A stretch of DNA of 64,000 nt from Streptomonospora alba. Lineage in GTDB: Bacteria > Actinomycetota > Actinomycetes > Streptosporangiales > Streptosporangiaceae. The stretch's first letter is position 1, and each line of letters opens with the position of its first letter. Below, in pieces: positions 31,792-39,391 of this stretch. The position numbers and the translations under genes were made by a program. The stretch is taken from NCBI RefSeq assembly GCF_000826685.1, contig NZ_JROO01000047.1, positions 1 to 64,000 of the forward strand, in the 5' to 3' direction. The notes beneath the pieces are model-generated. The model saw only the letters and a list, made by a program, of their open reading frames with translations, did no database searches and had not been told where the DNA came from.

Positions 31792-32541
31792 GTGACTGCG
31801 CTGACGTGCCGGCTGTGGTGGGCCTCGCCAGACGACGCCTCTCCCGCGTTGCTGGACCTTCTCGACGCCGGCGAGCGCGAACGCCGCGAACGCTTCCGGG
31901 CACCGGCCGACCGCGACCGCTACCTGGTGGCCCACGCGCTGGCCCGGCTGGCGCTCGCACGCGAGGCCGGGTGCGCTCCCGAACAGGTCACCTTCACCTT
32001 GCATTGCCGCGCCTGCCGGCGCCGTCCCGACCCCCGCCCCGAGCCCCACGGCAAACCGCGCCCCGCCGGCCCCGCCGCCGGGCTGGAGATCTCCATCAGC
32101 CACTCCGGCGACCGCGTCCTGCTCGCGCTGGCACACGGCACGCCCGTGGGCGCCGACGTCGAGAAGGTCGCGCCCGACCGCGACACCGAGGGCCTCGTCG
32201 ACTACTGCCTGCGTCCTCGGGAGCGCCGCGACCTGGACCGGGTCCCCGCCCCGCAGCGGGCCGAGGGCTTCTTCGGCTACTGGGCGCGCAAGGAGGCGCT
32301 GCTCAAGGCCACCGGCGACGGGATCTCCGGCGGGCTGGCCACGGTGGGCGTCAGCGGCCCCTTCGATCCCGCCGCGGTGGTCGAGTGGGACTCCCCCGCG
32401 GCTCCAGAAGACGTGCGGCTCACCGACCTCGACGCCGGCCCCGGCTACCGGGCCGCTGTCGCGGCGCTCTGCCCCGGCCCGCTGGACACGCGGATCTGCG
32501 ATACCGCCGATCTGCTGGGCACCCGCCGCACCGTCGGCTGA
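31792..32541 (+). CDS. 4'-phosphopantetheinyl transferase (Sfp type)
   Basis: Transfers phosphopantetheine from CoA to the serine of carrier proteins. The 249-residue, two-repeat form is the Sfp/Gsp type that serves NRPS and PKS enzymes. Key motifs are SHSGDRVLLALA near 104-115, GADVEKV near 121 (metal-binding Asp, Glu) and FGYWARKEALLKATGDG near 161-177. It is 22 kb from the NRPS genes, but it is the only such transferase in the window and would be able to activate their carrier domains (inference). The GTG start at 31792 has only a weak upstream site; it gives VTALTCRLWW, a typical N-terminus. Confidence 0.9.
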   Translation: MTALTCRLWWASPDDASPALLDLLDAGERERRERFRAPADRDRYLVAHALARLALAREAGCAPEQVTFTLHCRACRRRPDPRPEPHGKPRPAGPAAGLEISISHSGDRVLLALAHGTPVGADVEKVAPDRDTEGLVDYCLRPRERRDLDRVPAPQRAEGFFGYWARKEALLKATGDGISGGLATVGVSGPFDPAAVVEWDSPAAPEDVRLTDLDAGPGYRAAVAALCPGPLDTRICDTADLLGTRRTVG

Positions 32542-32589
32542 CCGCCGCCTCCGGCGGGCCGAGCCGGCGGCCTGGGGCGCGAGGTCCGC

Positions 32590-32610
32590 GTGCGGCCCCG
32601 GCGGCCGCAC
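32590..32610 (+). terminator. Hairpin after the PPTase gene
   Basis: GTGCGGCC and GGCCGCAC pair across five bases, 48 bases past the stop. The rest of the 300-base gap to 32841 holds the presumed promoter of the peptidase gene, with a TTGACC hexamer at 32738-32743 but no good -10 partner. Confidence 0.4.
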
Positions 32611-32841
32611 CCGTGGTCTCCTCGGCGGCCCGACGCCGACGCACCATGATCCCCTCCGCCCGCGCGAGCAGCCCAGTCAGGTAGCAAACCTGGCTTAGCG
32701 GACACATTCGCGTGATCACCGGTCAGCGATGACTACCTTGACCGGCGTTGGAGCCCTTCTGAACCATGTAGGCGTGCGCATCCGTGGCATTGGTTTGGCT
32801 CATGCACCCGTCCTCCGCCGCCCCCGTCCCCTCGGCTCCAG

Positions 32842-35052
32842 GTGAGCATGGCCGCCCCGAACCACGGGACCGCCCGCGACGACGGCCGGGCGGCGCTGCT
32901 GTGCGTCGTCGACACCGTGCACGGCACCCAGGTCGCCGACCCCTACCGCTGGCTTGAGGACCCCGACTCCCCCGCCACCCGCCGGTGGCTGGCCGAGCGC
33001 GAACACGAGTTCGTCGCGGCCGCCCAGCGGTGGGCGCTGCGGGAGCCGCTGGCCGAGTGCATCGGCGACCTGGTGGCCACCGATCTGTGGACCCCGCCGC
33101 TGCGCCGCGGCCGCCGGGTCTTCGCCACCCGCCGGCCCGCCGGAGGCGACCACCCCGCCATCGTCGTCTTCACCGATCCCGATCCCGATGACGAAGGCGG
33201 GGACGGCGGCAGCGAGCGGACGGTCTTCGACCCGCAGGCCTTCGATCCCAGCGGCGCCACCACGCTGGACTCCTGGGAGCCCTCCCCCGACGGCGCGTAC
33301 GTGGCCGTGCAGACCTCCACCGGCGGCACGGAACGCGGGGCGCTGCGGGTGCTCTCGGTCCCCACCGGCCTGCCGGTCGAGGCGCCCGTCGAGGGCGTGC
33401 GCTACTCCAACGTCGCCTGGATCGGCCCCGACGCCTTCTACTACGTCCGCCGCGACGACGGCGACGGCCGCCGCGGCGTGTGGCTGCACCGCGTCTCGCC
33501 CACCGGTCCCGAGCCCGACGTGCTGGTACGCGCCTGCACCGGCCCGCGCACGGTTCCCGGCGTGCGGCTGCTGGGGCGGCGCTGGCTGGTGGTCACCGAG
33601 AGCCACGGCACCGGCCACCGCAACGACGTCTGGATCGCCGACCTGGCGCCGAGCGGCTCCGCCGCCGTGGCCGGGGCCTACGACGCTCCGCACTGGCGCA
33701 CCGTCCACTCAGGCGAGGAGATCGAGTCCCACCCCGACCTCGGCCCCGACGGCACGCTTTACCTGCGCACCACACTGGGCGCACCGCTCCGCCGCGTCTG
33801 CGCCACCGACCCACGCACGCCCGGCACCGCCCACTGGCACGAGGTCGTCGGCGAGGATTCCGAGGCCACCCTGGACGGATTCGCCGCCGTCGGCGCCGCC
33901 GAGCACCCCGAGGTACTGGTGACCCGCACCCGGTTGGGGATCAGCGAGCTCACCGGCCACGCCGCCGACGGCCGCCTGCTGCGCCGCATCGACCTGCCCG
34001 GTGAGGGCATGGTCACCCGGCTGGAGCCCGACGGATCCGGCGGCGCCCATCTGTGCTACGCCGACGTCGCCACCCAGCAGTGCGTCCTGGCGCTGGAGGC
34101 GGGCGGCACCCGGCCGCGCCCGTGGCCGCGGGGTTCGCAGCCGCGCCCGCCCGCCACCGTCCGGCGGCGCACCCTGCAATGCCGCTCGGCCGACGGCACG
34201 CGCGTGCCCGTCACCGTGTTCTCGGTCGTCGGCGGCCCGGGCGAGGACGGCTCCGGTTCCGCCGCTTCCGCCGAGCCCACCGAGCCGGGACCGACCATCC
34301 TGCACGCCTACGGCGGATTCGGCCGCCCCCGCCAGTTCGGGTTCAGCGCGACGGTGCTGGCCTGGCTGCTGGCCGGCGGCCGCTACGCGGTCGCCCACGT
34401 GCGCGGCGGCGGCGACTTCGGGCGCGAGTGGCACCTGCGCGGAGCACGCCGCAGCAAGCCGCGCTCGGTCGAGGACCTCGTCGCCGCGGCCGACGCCCTC
34501 GTCGAGGAGGGCGCGTGCAGCCGCGAGCAGCTGTGCCTTTCGGGCGGTTCGGCCGGCGGCCTGCTGGTCCTGGCCGCGGCGGCCCGGCGACCGGACGTGT
34601 GCGGAGCCGTCATCGCCTCGGCGCCGCTGGCCGACATGGCGCGGTTCGAGCGGCTGGGAATGGGCCCCATGTGGATCCGCGAGTTCGGCACCGCCGCCGA
34701 CCCCGAGGACTTCGCCGCGCTGATGTCCTACTCGCCCTACCACCGCGTTCTGGAGGACGGCGCCCGCGGCCGGCCCGCGGTGCTGCTGACCGGTTTCCAC
34801 GGCGACACCCGCACCGACGCCGCACATCCGCGCAAGATGTGCGCCGCGCTGCTGCACCACCGGACCGGCGAGCGCCCTGCGCTGCTGCGCTACGAGCACG
34901 ACGTCGGCCACGGCCCGCGCGCGGTGACCAAGGCGATCGAACTCGCCGCCGACGCCCACGCCTTCGCCGCCGACGCGACCGGTCTCGTGCTCCCGCGGAC
35001 GTCGGCGGAAGCGCCGGCCTCCCGGCTCGTGCGGCGGTGGGAGCAGGCGTGA
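32842..35052 (+). CDS. Prolyl oligopeptidase (S9 family), possible RiPP leader peptidase
   Basis: Cytoplasmic serine peptidase of 736 residues with the S9A plan. A beta-propeller (about 60-430) opens with DPYRWLEDPDSPATRRWLAEREHEF. A C-terminal alpha/beta hydrolase follows, with the nucleophile Ser570 in SGGSAGG, the Asp in FHGDTRTDAAHP and the His in EHDVGHGPR. Classic members have Asn where Ala571 stands here. HAYGGFGRP, HVRGGGDFGREWH and SYSPYHRV are further family blocks. The next gene is a 37-codon peptide with Gly-Gly. Prolyl oligopeptidases act as leader peptidases in some class III lanthipeptide pathways, so such a role is a reasonable inference. The start (GTG 32842 or ATG 32848) is uncertain. 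Confidence 0.88.
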   Translation: MSMAAPNHGTARDDGRAALLCVVDTVHGTQVADPYRWLEDPDSPATRRWLAEREHEFVAAAQRWALREPLAECIGDLVATDLWTPPLRRGRRVFATRRPAGGDHPAIVVFTDPDPDDEGGDGGSERTVFDPQAFDPSGATTLDSWEPSPDGAYVAVQTSTGGTERGALRVLSVPTGLPVEAPVEGVRYSNVAWIGPDAFYYVRRDDGDGRRGVWLHRVSPTGPEPDVLVRACTGPRTVPGVRLLGRRWLVVTESHGTGHRNDVWIADLAPSGSAAVAGAYDAPHWRTVHSGEEIESHPDLGPDGTLYLRTTLGAPLRRVCATDPRTPGTAHWHEVVGEDSEATLDGFAAVGAAEHPEVLVTRTRLGISELTGHAADGRLLRRIDLPGEGMVTRLEPDGSGGAHLCYADVATQQCVLALEAGGTRPRPWPRGSQPRPPATVRRRTLQCRSADGTRVPVTVFSVVGGPGEDGSGSAASAEPTEPGPTILHAYGGFGRPRQFGFSATVLAWLLAGGRYAVAHVRGGGDFGREWHLRGARRSKPRSVEDLVAAADALVEEGACSREQLCLSGGSAGGLLVLAAAARRPDVCGAVIASAPLADMARFERLGMGPMWIREFGTAADPEDFAALMSYSPYHRVLEDGARGRPAVLLTGFHGDTRTDAAHPRKMCAALLHHRTGERPALLRYEHDVGHGPRAVTKAIELAADAHAFAADATGLVLPRTSAEAPASRLVRRWEQA

Positions 35053-35097
35053 GCACCGCGGCATCCCAGGCATGCGGCCGCCGCACCGGCGGCCGCA

Positions 35098-35121
35098 CCC
35101 CCGCGCAGCACAGCGCGGGGG
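35098..35121 (+). terminator. Hairpin between peptidase and precursor peptide genes
   Basis: CCCCCGCGC and GCGCGGGGG pair perfectly across AGCACA, 45 bases past the peptidase stop. A second stem, CCCCC-TGA-CGGGGG, follows close by. It may end the peptidase transcript or act as an attenuator before the peptide gene. Confidence 0.5.
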
Positions 35122-35236
35122 CGGCACCTCCCCCTGACGGGGGTTGGCGGTGCACCGCCCCGCGCCCGAGGGCGCGGCCGGGCCTTGCGGCCGGCGGGCA
35201 CCGAGTGGCACATCCGCGAAACGAACAGGAGACGCC

Positions 35237-35350
35237 ATGGACCACAACGAGTTCGACGTCGAGGTCGAGGAGCTGACCGAGGTCACCTCGCGCGACATCA
35301 CCGCCGGCGGCGACAACGACGGCACCGACTCCAGCTCCGACTTCATCTGA
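35237..35350 (+). CDS. Candidate RiPP precursor peptide (37 residues, Gly-Gly motif)
   Basis: Small acidic peptide of 37 residues with no cysteine. The leader-like part contains FDVEVEELTEVTSRDI and ends in Gly24-Gly25. What follows is DNDGTDSSSDFI, rich in Asp, Ser, Thr and Asn. AGGAG lies five bases before the ATG, one of the best ribosome binding sites in the window. An upstream GTG would add 31 unrelated, Arg/Pro-rich residues and is rejected. The gene sits between a prolyl oligopeptidase and a JmjC oxygenase on the same strand. I infer that Gly-Gly marks a processing site and that the Asp/Asn-rich end is the oxygenase substrate. No family is recognised with certainty. Confidence 0.65.
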   Translation: MDHNEFDVEVEELTEVTSRDITAGGDNDGTDSSSDFI

Positions 35351-35453
35351 CCGACGACGTCGGCATGACCCATCCGTCACCGACAGGTCGCCGGAGCGCG
35401 TCGTGCGCCTCCGGCGGCCCGCCGCCGCAACCGCCGCAGTGGAGGCCCCCGTC

Positions 35454-36632
35454 GTGACCGACCGCCTGTTCACCGAGACGCTGCTCGCCGCCGTGGGCGA
35501 GGACCTCCTCTCCACGCGGCTGTCCACCGACGTCGTCTTCGCCGACCTCGGCGCCGAGACCGTCCGCCCGCTGCTGACCTTCGACGCGCTCAACGACATC
35601 CTGGCCCGCTGCGCGCTGGAGCCCCCGCGCCTGCGGCTGCACCGCAAGGGCGCACCGGTGCCCGCCGCGCGCTACACCGATTCGGGCAGCACCTCGGGCG
35701 CCGAGCGCGCGGTGATCCGCCCCGACGGCCTCTACCGTGAACTGCGGGAGGGCGCGAGCCTCGTGCTCGACGCCGTCGACCGGCTGCACACGCCCGTGCA
35801 GGAGGCCACCGACGACCTGATGCGGCTGGTGCGCGAACGGGCGCAGGTGAACCTGTATCTGATCTGGGGCGATTCCCACGGTTTCGACACCCATTGGGAC
35901 GACCACGACACCTTCATCGTCCAGGTCGAGGGAACCAAGTCCTGGCAGGTCCACGGGCCCGGCACCCGCCCGCACCCGATGAAGGTCGACTCCGACCACG
36001 GCCACAGCCCGCCCGAGGGCACCGTGTGGGAGGGCGTCCTCTCCCCCGGCCACGTCCTGCACGTACCGCGCGGGTGGTGGCACACGGTCAAGGGCACCGG
36101 CGACGTCAGCATGCACCTGACGTTCGGCTTCACTCGCGCGACGGGTATCGACTGGGCGCGCTCGGTCCTGGAACGCCTTTACGACGTAGATTTCTTTCGT
36201 ACCGACCTGCCGCGCTTCGACTCGGCCGAGGAGCGGCGCAAGCACCAGCACGAGCTGATCCGCCGGCTCGTCGACGTGGCCGAGCAGCACGACCTCGACG
36301 GCTTCCTGGAGGAGCACGACTCCCGCTTCCCCCGGCGCCAGTCCTTCGCCCTGCCCTGGGCGGTCGACGGCGCCACACCGCAGGCCGAGACCCGGGTGGA
36401 GTTCGTACCGATCCTGCCGCCGCCCATGCAGCGCGAGGGCGAGCAGGTCGCGGTCACGGTCTCGGGCAAGCGTTACCGCCTGCCCGCGGCGGCCGAGCCG
36501 GTACTGGCCGAACTCGCCCGCCGACCGCGCACGACAGCGGGCGAGCTGGCCGAGGACTCCGGCACCCCGCTGGAGACCACGGCCGCGGTCCTGCGCGCGC
36601 TCGTACGCCACCAACTGGTGCTGCTGCGCTGA
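35454..36632 (+). CDS. JmjC/cupin-like 2-oxoglutarate oxygenase with C-terminal winged-helix-like region
   Basis: A 392-residue Fe(II)/2-oxoglutarate oxygenase of the JmjC type, close in plan to ribosomal oxygenases such as RoxA/YcfD. The iron triad is visible: His147-x-Asp149 in DTHWDDHDTFIVQVEG and His210 in LHVPRGWWHTVKG. Lys162 (EGTKSWQVHGPG) is a candidate 2-oxoglutarate contact. The C-terminal 55 residues (RYRLPAAAEPVLAEL to LVRHQLVLLR) resemble the winged helix that binds peptide substrate in RoxA-type enzymes. Start: GTG 35454, eight bases after GGAGG; an upstream GTG at 35403 adds a Pro/Ala-rich stretch. It begins 103 bases after the small peptide gene, so peptide hydroxylation is the likely role (inference). 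Confidence 0.82.
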   Translation: MTDRLFTETLLAAVGEDLLSTRLSTDVVFADLGAETVRPLLTFDALNDILARCALEPPRLRLHRKGAPVPAARYTDSGSTSGAERAVIRPDGLYRELREGASLVLDAVDRLHTPVQEATDDLMRLVRERAQVNLYLIWGDSHGFDTHWDDHDTFIVQVEGTKSWQVHGPGTRPHPMKVDSDHGHSPPEGTVWEGVLSPGHVLHVPRGWWHTVKGTGDVSMHLTFGFTRATGIDWARSVLERLYDVDFFRTDLPRFDSAEERRKHQHELIRRLVDVAEQHDLDGFLEEHDSRFPRRQSFALPWAVDGATPQAETRVEFVPILPPPMQREGEQVAVTVSGKRYRLPAAAEPVLAELARRPRTTAGELAEDSGTPLETTAAVLRALVRHQLVLLR

Positions 36633-36907
36633 TCCCCGAGGGCGGGGCGGCGGCGCGCAGCTGCGCAGCGCCGTCCCGACATCCCGTGGCCTCGGCTGGG
36701 GCGCGGGCCGCCGCGGCGTGGCTCCCCAGCGCCGGGACCTCCTCGGCGCAGGGGCGGGCCTCGCGCGCGGGACCGGGCCCCGGCGGCCCGGCGCGGATGA
36801 CGGTCGCGAATGCCGCGACTCCGCCCGGTCGGAGACCCCGCACGGGGCCGGCCGACGCCCGGCGTCCGCCCGAACCCACCGGAGCCGCTTCATCCCCGGC
36901 GGCTCCC

Positions 36908-37756
36908 TCAGGCGCCGCCCGCCTGCGCGCGCTCGCGGGCGTAGGACTCCACACCGTCCAGCATGCGCCGCAGACCGAACACGATGTCCGTGCCGACGTC
37001 GTCGGCAGGTCCCCCCTCGCCGGCCGCCTCCTCGTCGGCGGCCGCACCGCCCTGGGCCGGCGGCGCGGGGTCGAACAGCCCTTCGGCCACCAGGGCCGCC
37101 ACGTTGGGGTAGCGCTCGGGTGCGGCGAAGCGGCGCAAGGCCGCGGCGTAGGCCGCACCGGCCGCCGCGGCGCCGACACCGCCGCCGCGGCGCGAGTCCT
37201 CGATCTGCACGGCGATGCGGGCCAGCTCGCGCACCGCTCCGTCGACGAACATGACCACCGAGATCCGCTCGGCGCCGGAAAGGCCGGAGACCGACAGCGC
37301 CTCCAGGTAGGCCTCGAACCAGGCCAGCTGATTGGGTGCCCGGGGCGGCCCGGAGATCTCCACACGCAGCAGCCAGGGCCGGGCGCGGTAGCCGTCCACC
37401 ATGGCGCGCGTGAGCGCCTCCAGCCGGGCGCGCCAGTCGGCGGCCCCGCCCCGCTCGGGCGGCTCGCCCACGGCGGTGTCGGCCATCAGCTCGACGAGCT
37501 GCTCCTTACCCTGCACGTAGCGGTACAGCGACATCGTCGTGTAGCCCAGCTCGGCGGCCACGCGCTGCATCGACACGGCACCCAGCCCTTCGGCGTCGGC
37601 CAGGCCCACGGCCGCGGCCACGACCGCCTCCAGGCTCATCCGGGGACGCGGTCCCCGCCGAGGGCGAGCGGCCACCCCCCATAGCAGCTCCAGACGCCGC
37701 TCGATCTCCGGCTGCCCGTCGCCGCTGCCGCCGTGCTCGTCGCGCTGCGTCGCCAT
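36908..37756 (-). CDS. TetR-family regulator (TetR_C_1-like)
   Basis: A 282-residue regulator. An N-terminal extension of about 38 residues precedes the helix-turn-helix, MSLEAVVAAAVGLADAEGLGAVSMQRVAAELGYTTMSLYRYVQGKEQLVELM (about 40-90), which is the classic tetracycline-repressor form with LY-x-Y. The C-terminal domain is of the tetracycline-repressor type. A Gly/Ala/Glu-rich loop near 235-255 is probably flexible. An interrupted palindrome, TGTATCGCATACA, lies 45 bases upstream and may be its own operator. The ligand and targets are unknown. The preceding gap (36633-36907) contains nothing I can support. Confidence 0.85.
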   Translation of the reverse strand: MATQRDEHGGSGDGQPEIERRLELLWGVAARPRRGPRPRMSLEAVVAAAVGLADAEGLGAVSMQRVAAELGYTTMSLYRYVQGKEQLVELMADTAVGEPPERGGAADWRARLEALTRAMVDGYRARPWLLRVEISGPPRAPNQLAWFEAYLEALSVSGLSGAERISVVMFVDGAVRELARIAVQIEDSRRGGGVGAAAAGAAYAAALRRFAAPERYPNVAALVAEGLFDPAPPAQGGAAADEEAAGEGGPADDVGTDIVFGLRRMLDGVESYARERAQAGGA

Positions 37757-37800
37757 CGTCCACCACTTCGTACTTCCGGCTCGACCCCATCCTAGAACCG

Positions 37801-37813
37801 TGTATCGCATACA
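37801..37813. promoter_or_regulatory. Palindromic operator-like site upstream of TetR gene
   Basis: TGTAT-CGC-ATACA has perfect five-base arms, in the gap between the TetR gene and the divergent hydrolase gene. Autoregulation by the adjacent TetR protein is the simplest reading. Confidence 0.4.
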
Positions 37814-37928
37814 GGTCCGACCGCGCCGCCGCCGACATGCCGCGGGCGCTGCCGGAGACCTGCGTGCGCGTCGGCCGGCGGATCCGCCGGCGCTGTCGCC
37901 CCGGGACATTCGTGCACCCCCTTTACCT

Positions 37929-37942
37929 GGAAAGCGCTTGCC
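37929..37942. promoter_or_regulatory. LacI-type operator-like palindrome, copy 1
   Basis: GGAAAGCGCTTGCC is centred on AGCGCT, the symmetric core of many LacI-family operators. It lies 135 bases upstream of the hydrolase start; a second copy is at 38082. Confidence 0.45.
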
Positions 37943-38076
37943 GGAACAATTCACCGCATACGCAACCCCATGTCAGCGATCCTGCGCGGGGCGCTACACC
38001 GGATCGCGCCGGGCATCCGAAAGACGGCAGTGCGCAGGGCGGGGCCGAGACCCCGTGGACGAAAGGACGGCAGCCA

Positions 38077-39204
38077 GTGCAGGAAAGCGCTTCCCATCTC
38101 GGGGCGTTCCACGACTGGGTGGAGCTGGCCCGCCGCAGCCACCGGCTCTTCGACTCGGGCGGCCGCGGCCCGGACCCCGAGCGGCTGCGCGCGGTACTGG
38201 GGCTGCTCGCGCCGCCCGAGGACATGCGCGTGCGCGAGGGCCGCACGTGGCGCCGGGACGGCGTCGACGGCCGAGAGGTGTCGTGGTGGCCGGGGTTCGG
38301 CCCGCGCACACGCGCCTGGGTGCTGCGGCCGACCGGGGCCACGGAGCCGCTTCCGGGCGTACTCGCGCTGCACTGCCACGCCGGGACCAAGCACATCGGA
38401 CGCGAGCGGCTCGCCGACGGACCCGAGGGCCCTGCGCCGACCGCGGTCCGGCTGCGCGGCGACCTCTACGCCGACCGGGCGGTCGCCGACGACCTGGCGC
38501 GCCAGGGATTCACCGTGCTCTGCCACGACGCCTTCTCCTGGGGCAGCCGGGGATTCGAGGCGGCGGCCATGCCCGAGCGGGTGCTGCGCGACGCCGAGGC
38601 CGAACTCGCCGCCCGCCCCGGACCCCCGCCCGGCACGGCCGAACGCTACGACGCGGCCGCCCGCCACCACGAGCACACCCTCGCCAAGTACTGCACGCTG
38701 CTGGGCAGCTCACTGGCGGGCATGGTGGCGCGCGAGGACCTCCTGGCGCTGGACCACCTGGCCGCACGGCCCGACGTGCGCGCCGACGCGATCGGCTGCA
38801 TGGGCCTGTCCGGCGGTGGATGGCGCGCGACCCTGCTGCATGCGCTCGACGACCGGATCGGCGCCGGCGCGGTGGCGGCCATGATGTCGACCTTCGCCCA
38901 GCTGTCGGCGCGCCATGTCGATCCGCACACCTGGATGCTGTTCCCGGCGGGACTGAGCCGCGAGTGCGACTGGCCCGAACTGGCGGCCACGCGCGCGCCC
39001 GCGCCGCTGCTGGTCCAGTACGCCGAGCAGGACCACCTGTTCACGCCCGAGGGGATGCGCGGCGCCGACGCAGTCCTGCGGGCCCGCTACGCAGCGGCCC
39101 GCCACCCCTCGGCCTACAAGGGCAGCTTCCATCCCGGCGGCCACGCGCTGTCCGCGCCGATGCAGCGGGAGGCGGCGGAGTGGCTACACGAGCATCTCGG
39201 GTAG
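38077..39204 (+). CDS. Alpha/beta-hydrolase (dienelactone hydrolase / acetyl-xylan esterase-like)
   Basis: A 375-residue alpha/beta-hydrolase. The nucleophile elbow is GCMGLSGGGWRATLLHAL (Ser in GLSGGG), the acid is in VQYAEQDHLFTPEG and the His in KGSFHPGGHALS. Upstream blocks GVLALHCHAGTKHIGRERLADGP and GFTVLCHDAFSWGSRG resemble the large-substrate esterase group related to acetyl-xylan esterases. The GTG at 38077 (VQESASHLG) follows AAGGA by nine bases; the longer frame upstream lacks conservation. LacI-type palindromes lie upstream and inside codons 2-6, suggesting sugar-responsive repression. The natural ester is unknown. Confidence 0.8.
   Translation: MQESASHLGAFHDWVELARRSHRLFDSGGRGPDPERLRAVLGLLAPPEDMRVREGRTWRRDGVDGREVSWWPGFGPRTRAWVLRPTGATEPLPGVLALHCHAGTKHIGRERLADGPEGPAPTAVRLRGDLYADRAVADDLARQGFTVLCHDAFSWGSRGFEAAAMPERVLRDAEAELAARPGPPPGTAERYDAAARHHEHTLAKYCTLLGSSLAGMVAREDLLALDHLAARPDVRADAIGCMGLSGGGWRATLLHALDDRIGAGAVAAMMSTFAQLSARHVDPHTWMLFPAGLSRECDWPELAATRAPAPLLVQYAEQDHLFTPEGMRGADAVLRARYAAARHPSAYKGSFHPGGHALSAPMQREAAEWLHEHLG
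38082..38095. promoter_or_regulatory. LacI-type operator-like palindrome, copy 2 (inside start of gene)
   Basis: GGAAAGCGCTTCCC is nearly perfectly symmetric around AGCGCT and shares eleven bases with the copy at 37929. It covers codons 2-7 of the hydrolase gene, where a bound repressor would block elongation or loop with the first site. Confidence 0.5.
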
Positions 39205-39263
39205 AGGGCCCCTCAAAGGGGCGTCCGTGGCGGCCGGGGCGCTCATTGCCCCGAGATCGCATA

Positions 39264-39282
39264 TTAGGGTAGCCTCATCTAA
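39264..39282. promoter_or_regulatory. Iron box (DmdR/IdeR-type) upstream of FhuF-like gene
   Basis: TTAGGGTAGCCTCATCTAA matches the 19-base actinobacterial consensus TTAGGTTAGGCTAACCTAA at 15 positions. It lies 110 bases before a predicted ferric-siderophore reductase, which fits iron-dependent repression. Confidence 0.65.
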
Positions 39283-39391
39283 AGGACGGTGATCGACTTC
39301 CCCGTTCCGCAGCTTGGTCGGCATTCGGTTCCGCGTAGCACGCCCCGAAGCCGAACGCCCGACGCGGTGCAGAAAGGTTGGCTGAGGCCGC

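Noticed and set aside
32677-32696. Iron-box-like stretch TCAGGTAGCAAACCTGGCTT downstream of the PPTase gene
   Set aside because: Aligning it with the 19-base consensus needs a gap of two bases and the symmetry is poor; the adjacent genes are not iron-related.
35144-35236. Longer start (GTG) for the 37-residue peptide
   Set aside because: The extra 31 residues are Arg/Pro/Gly-rich and the excellent AGGAG site lies inside this stretch, directly before the ATG at 35237.
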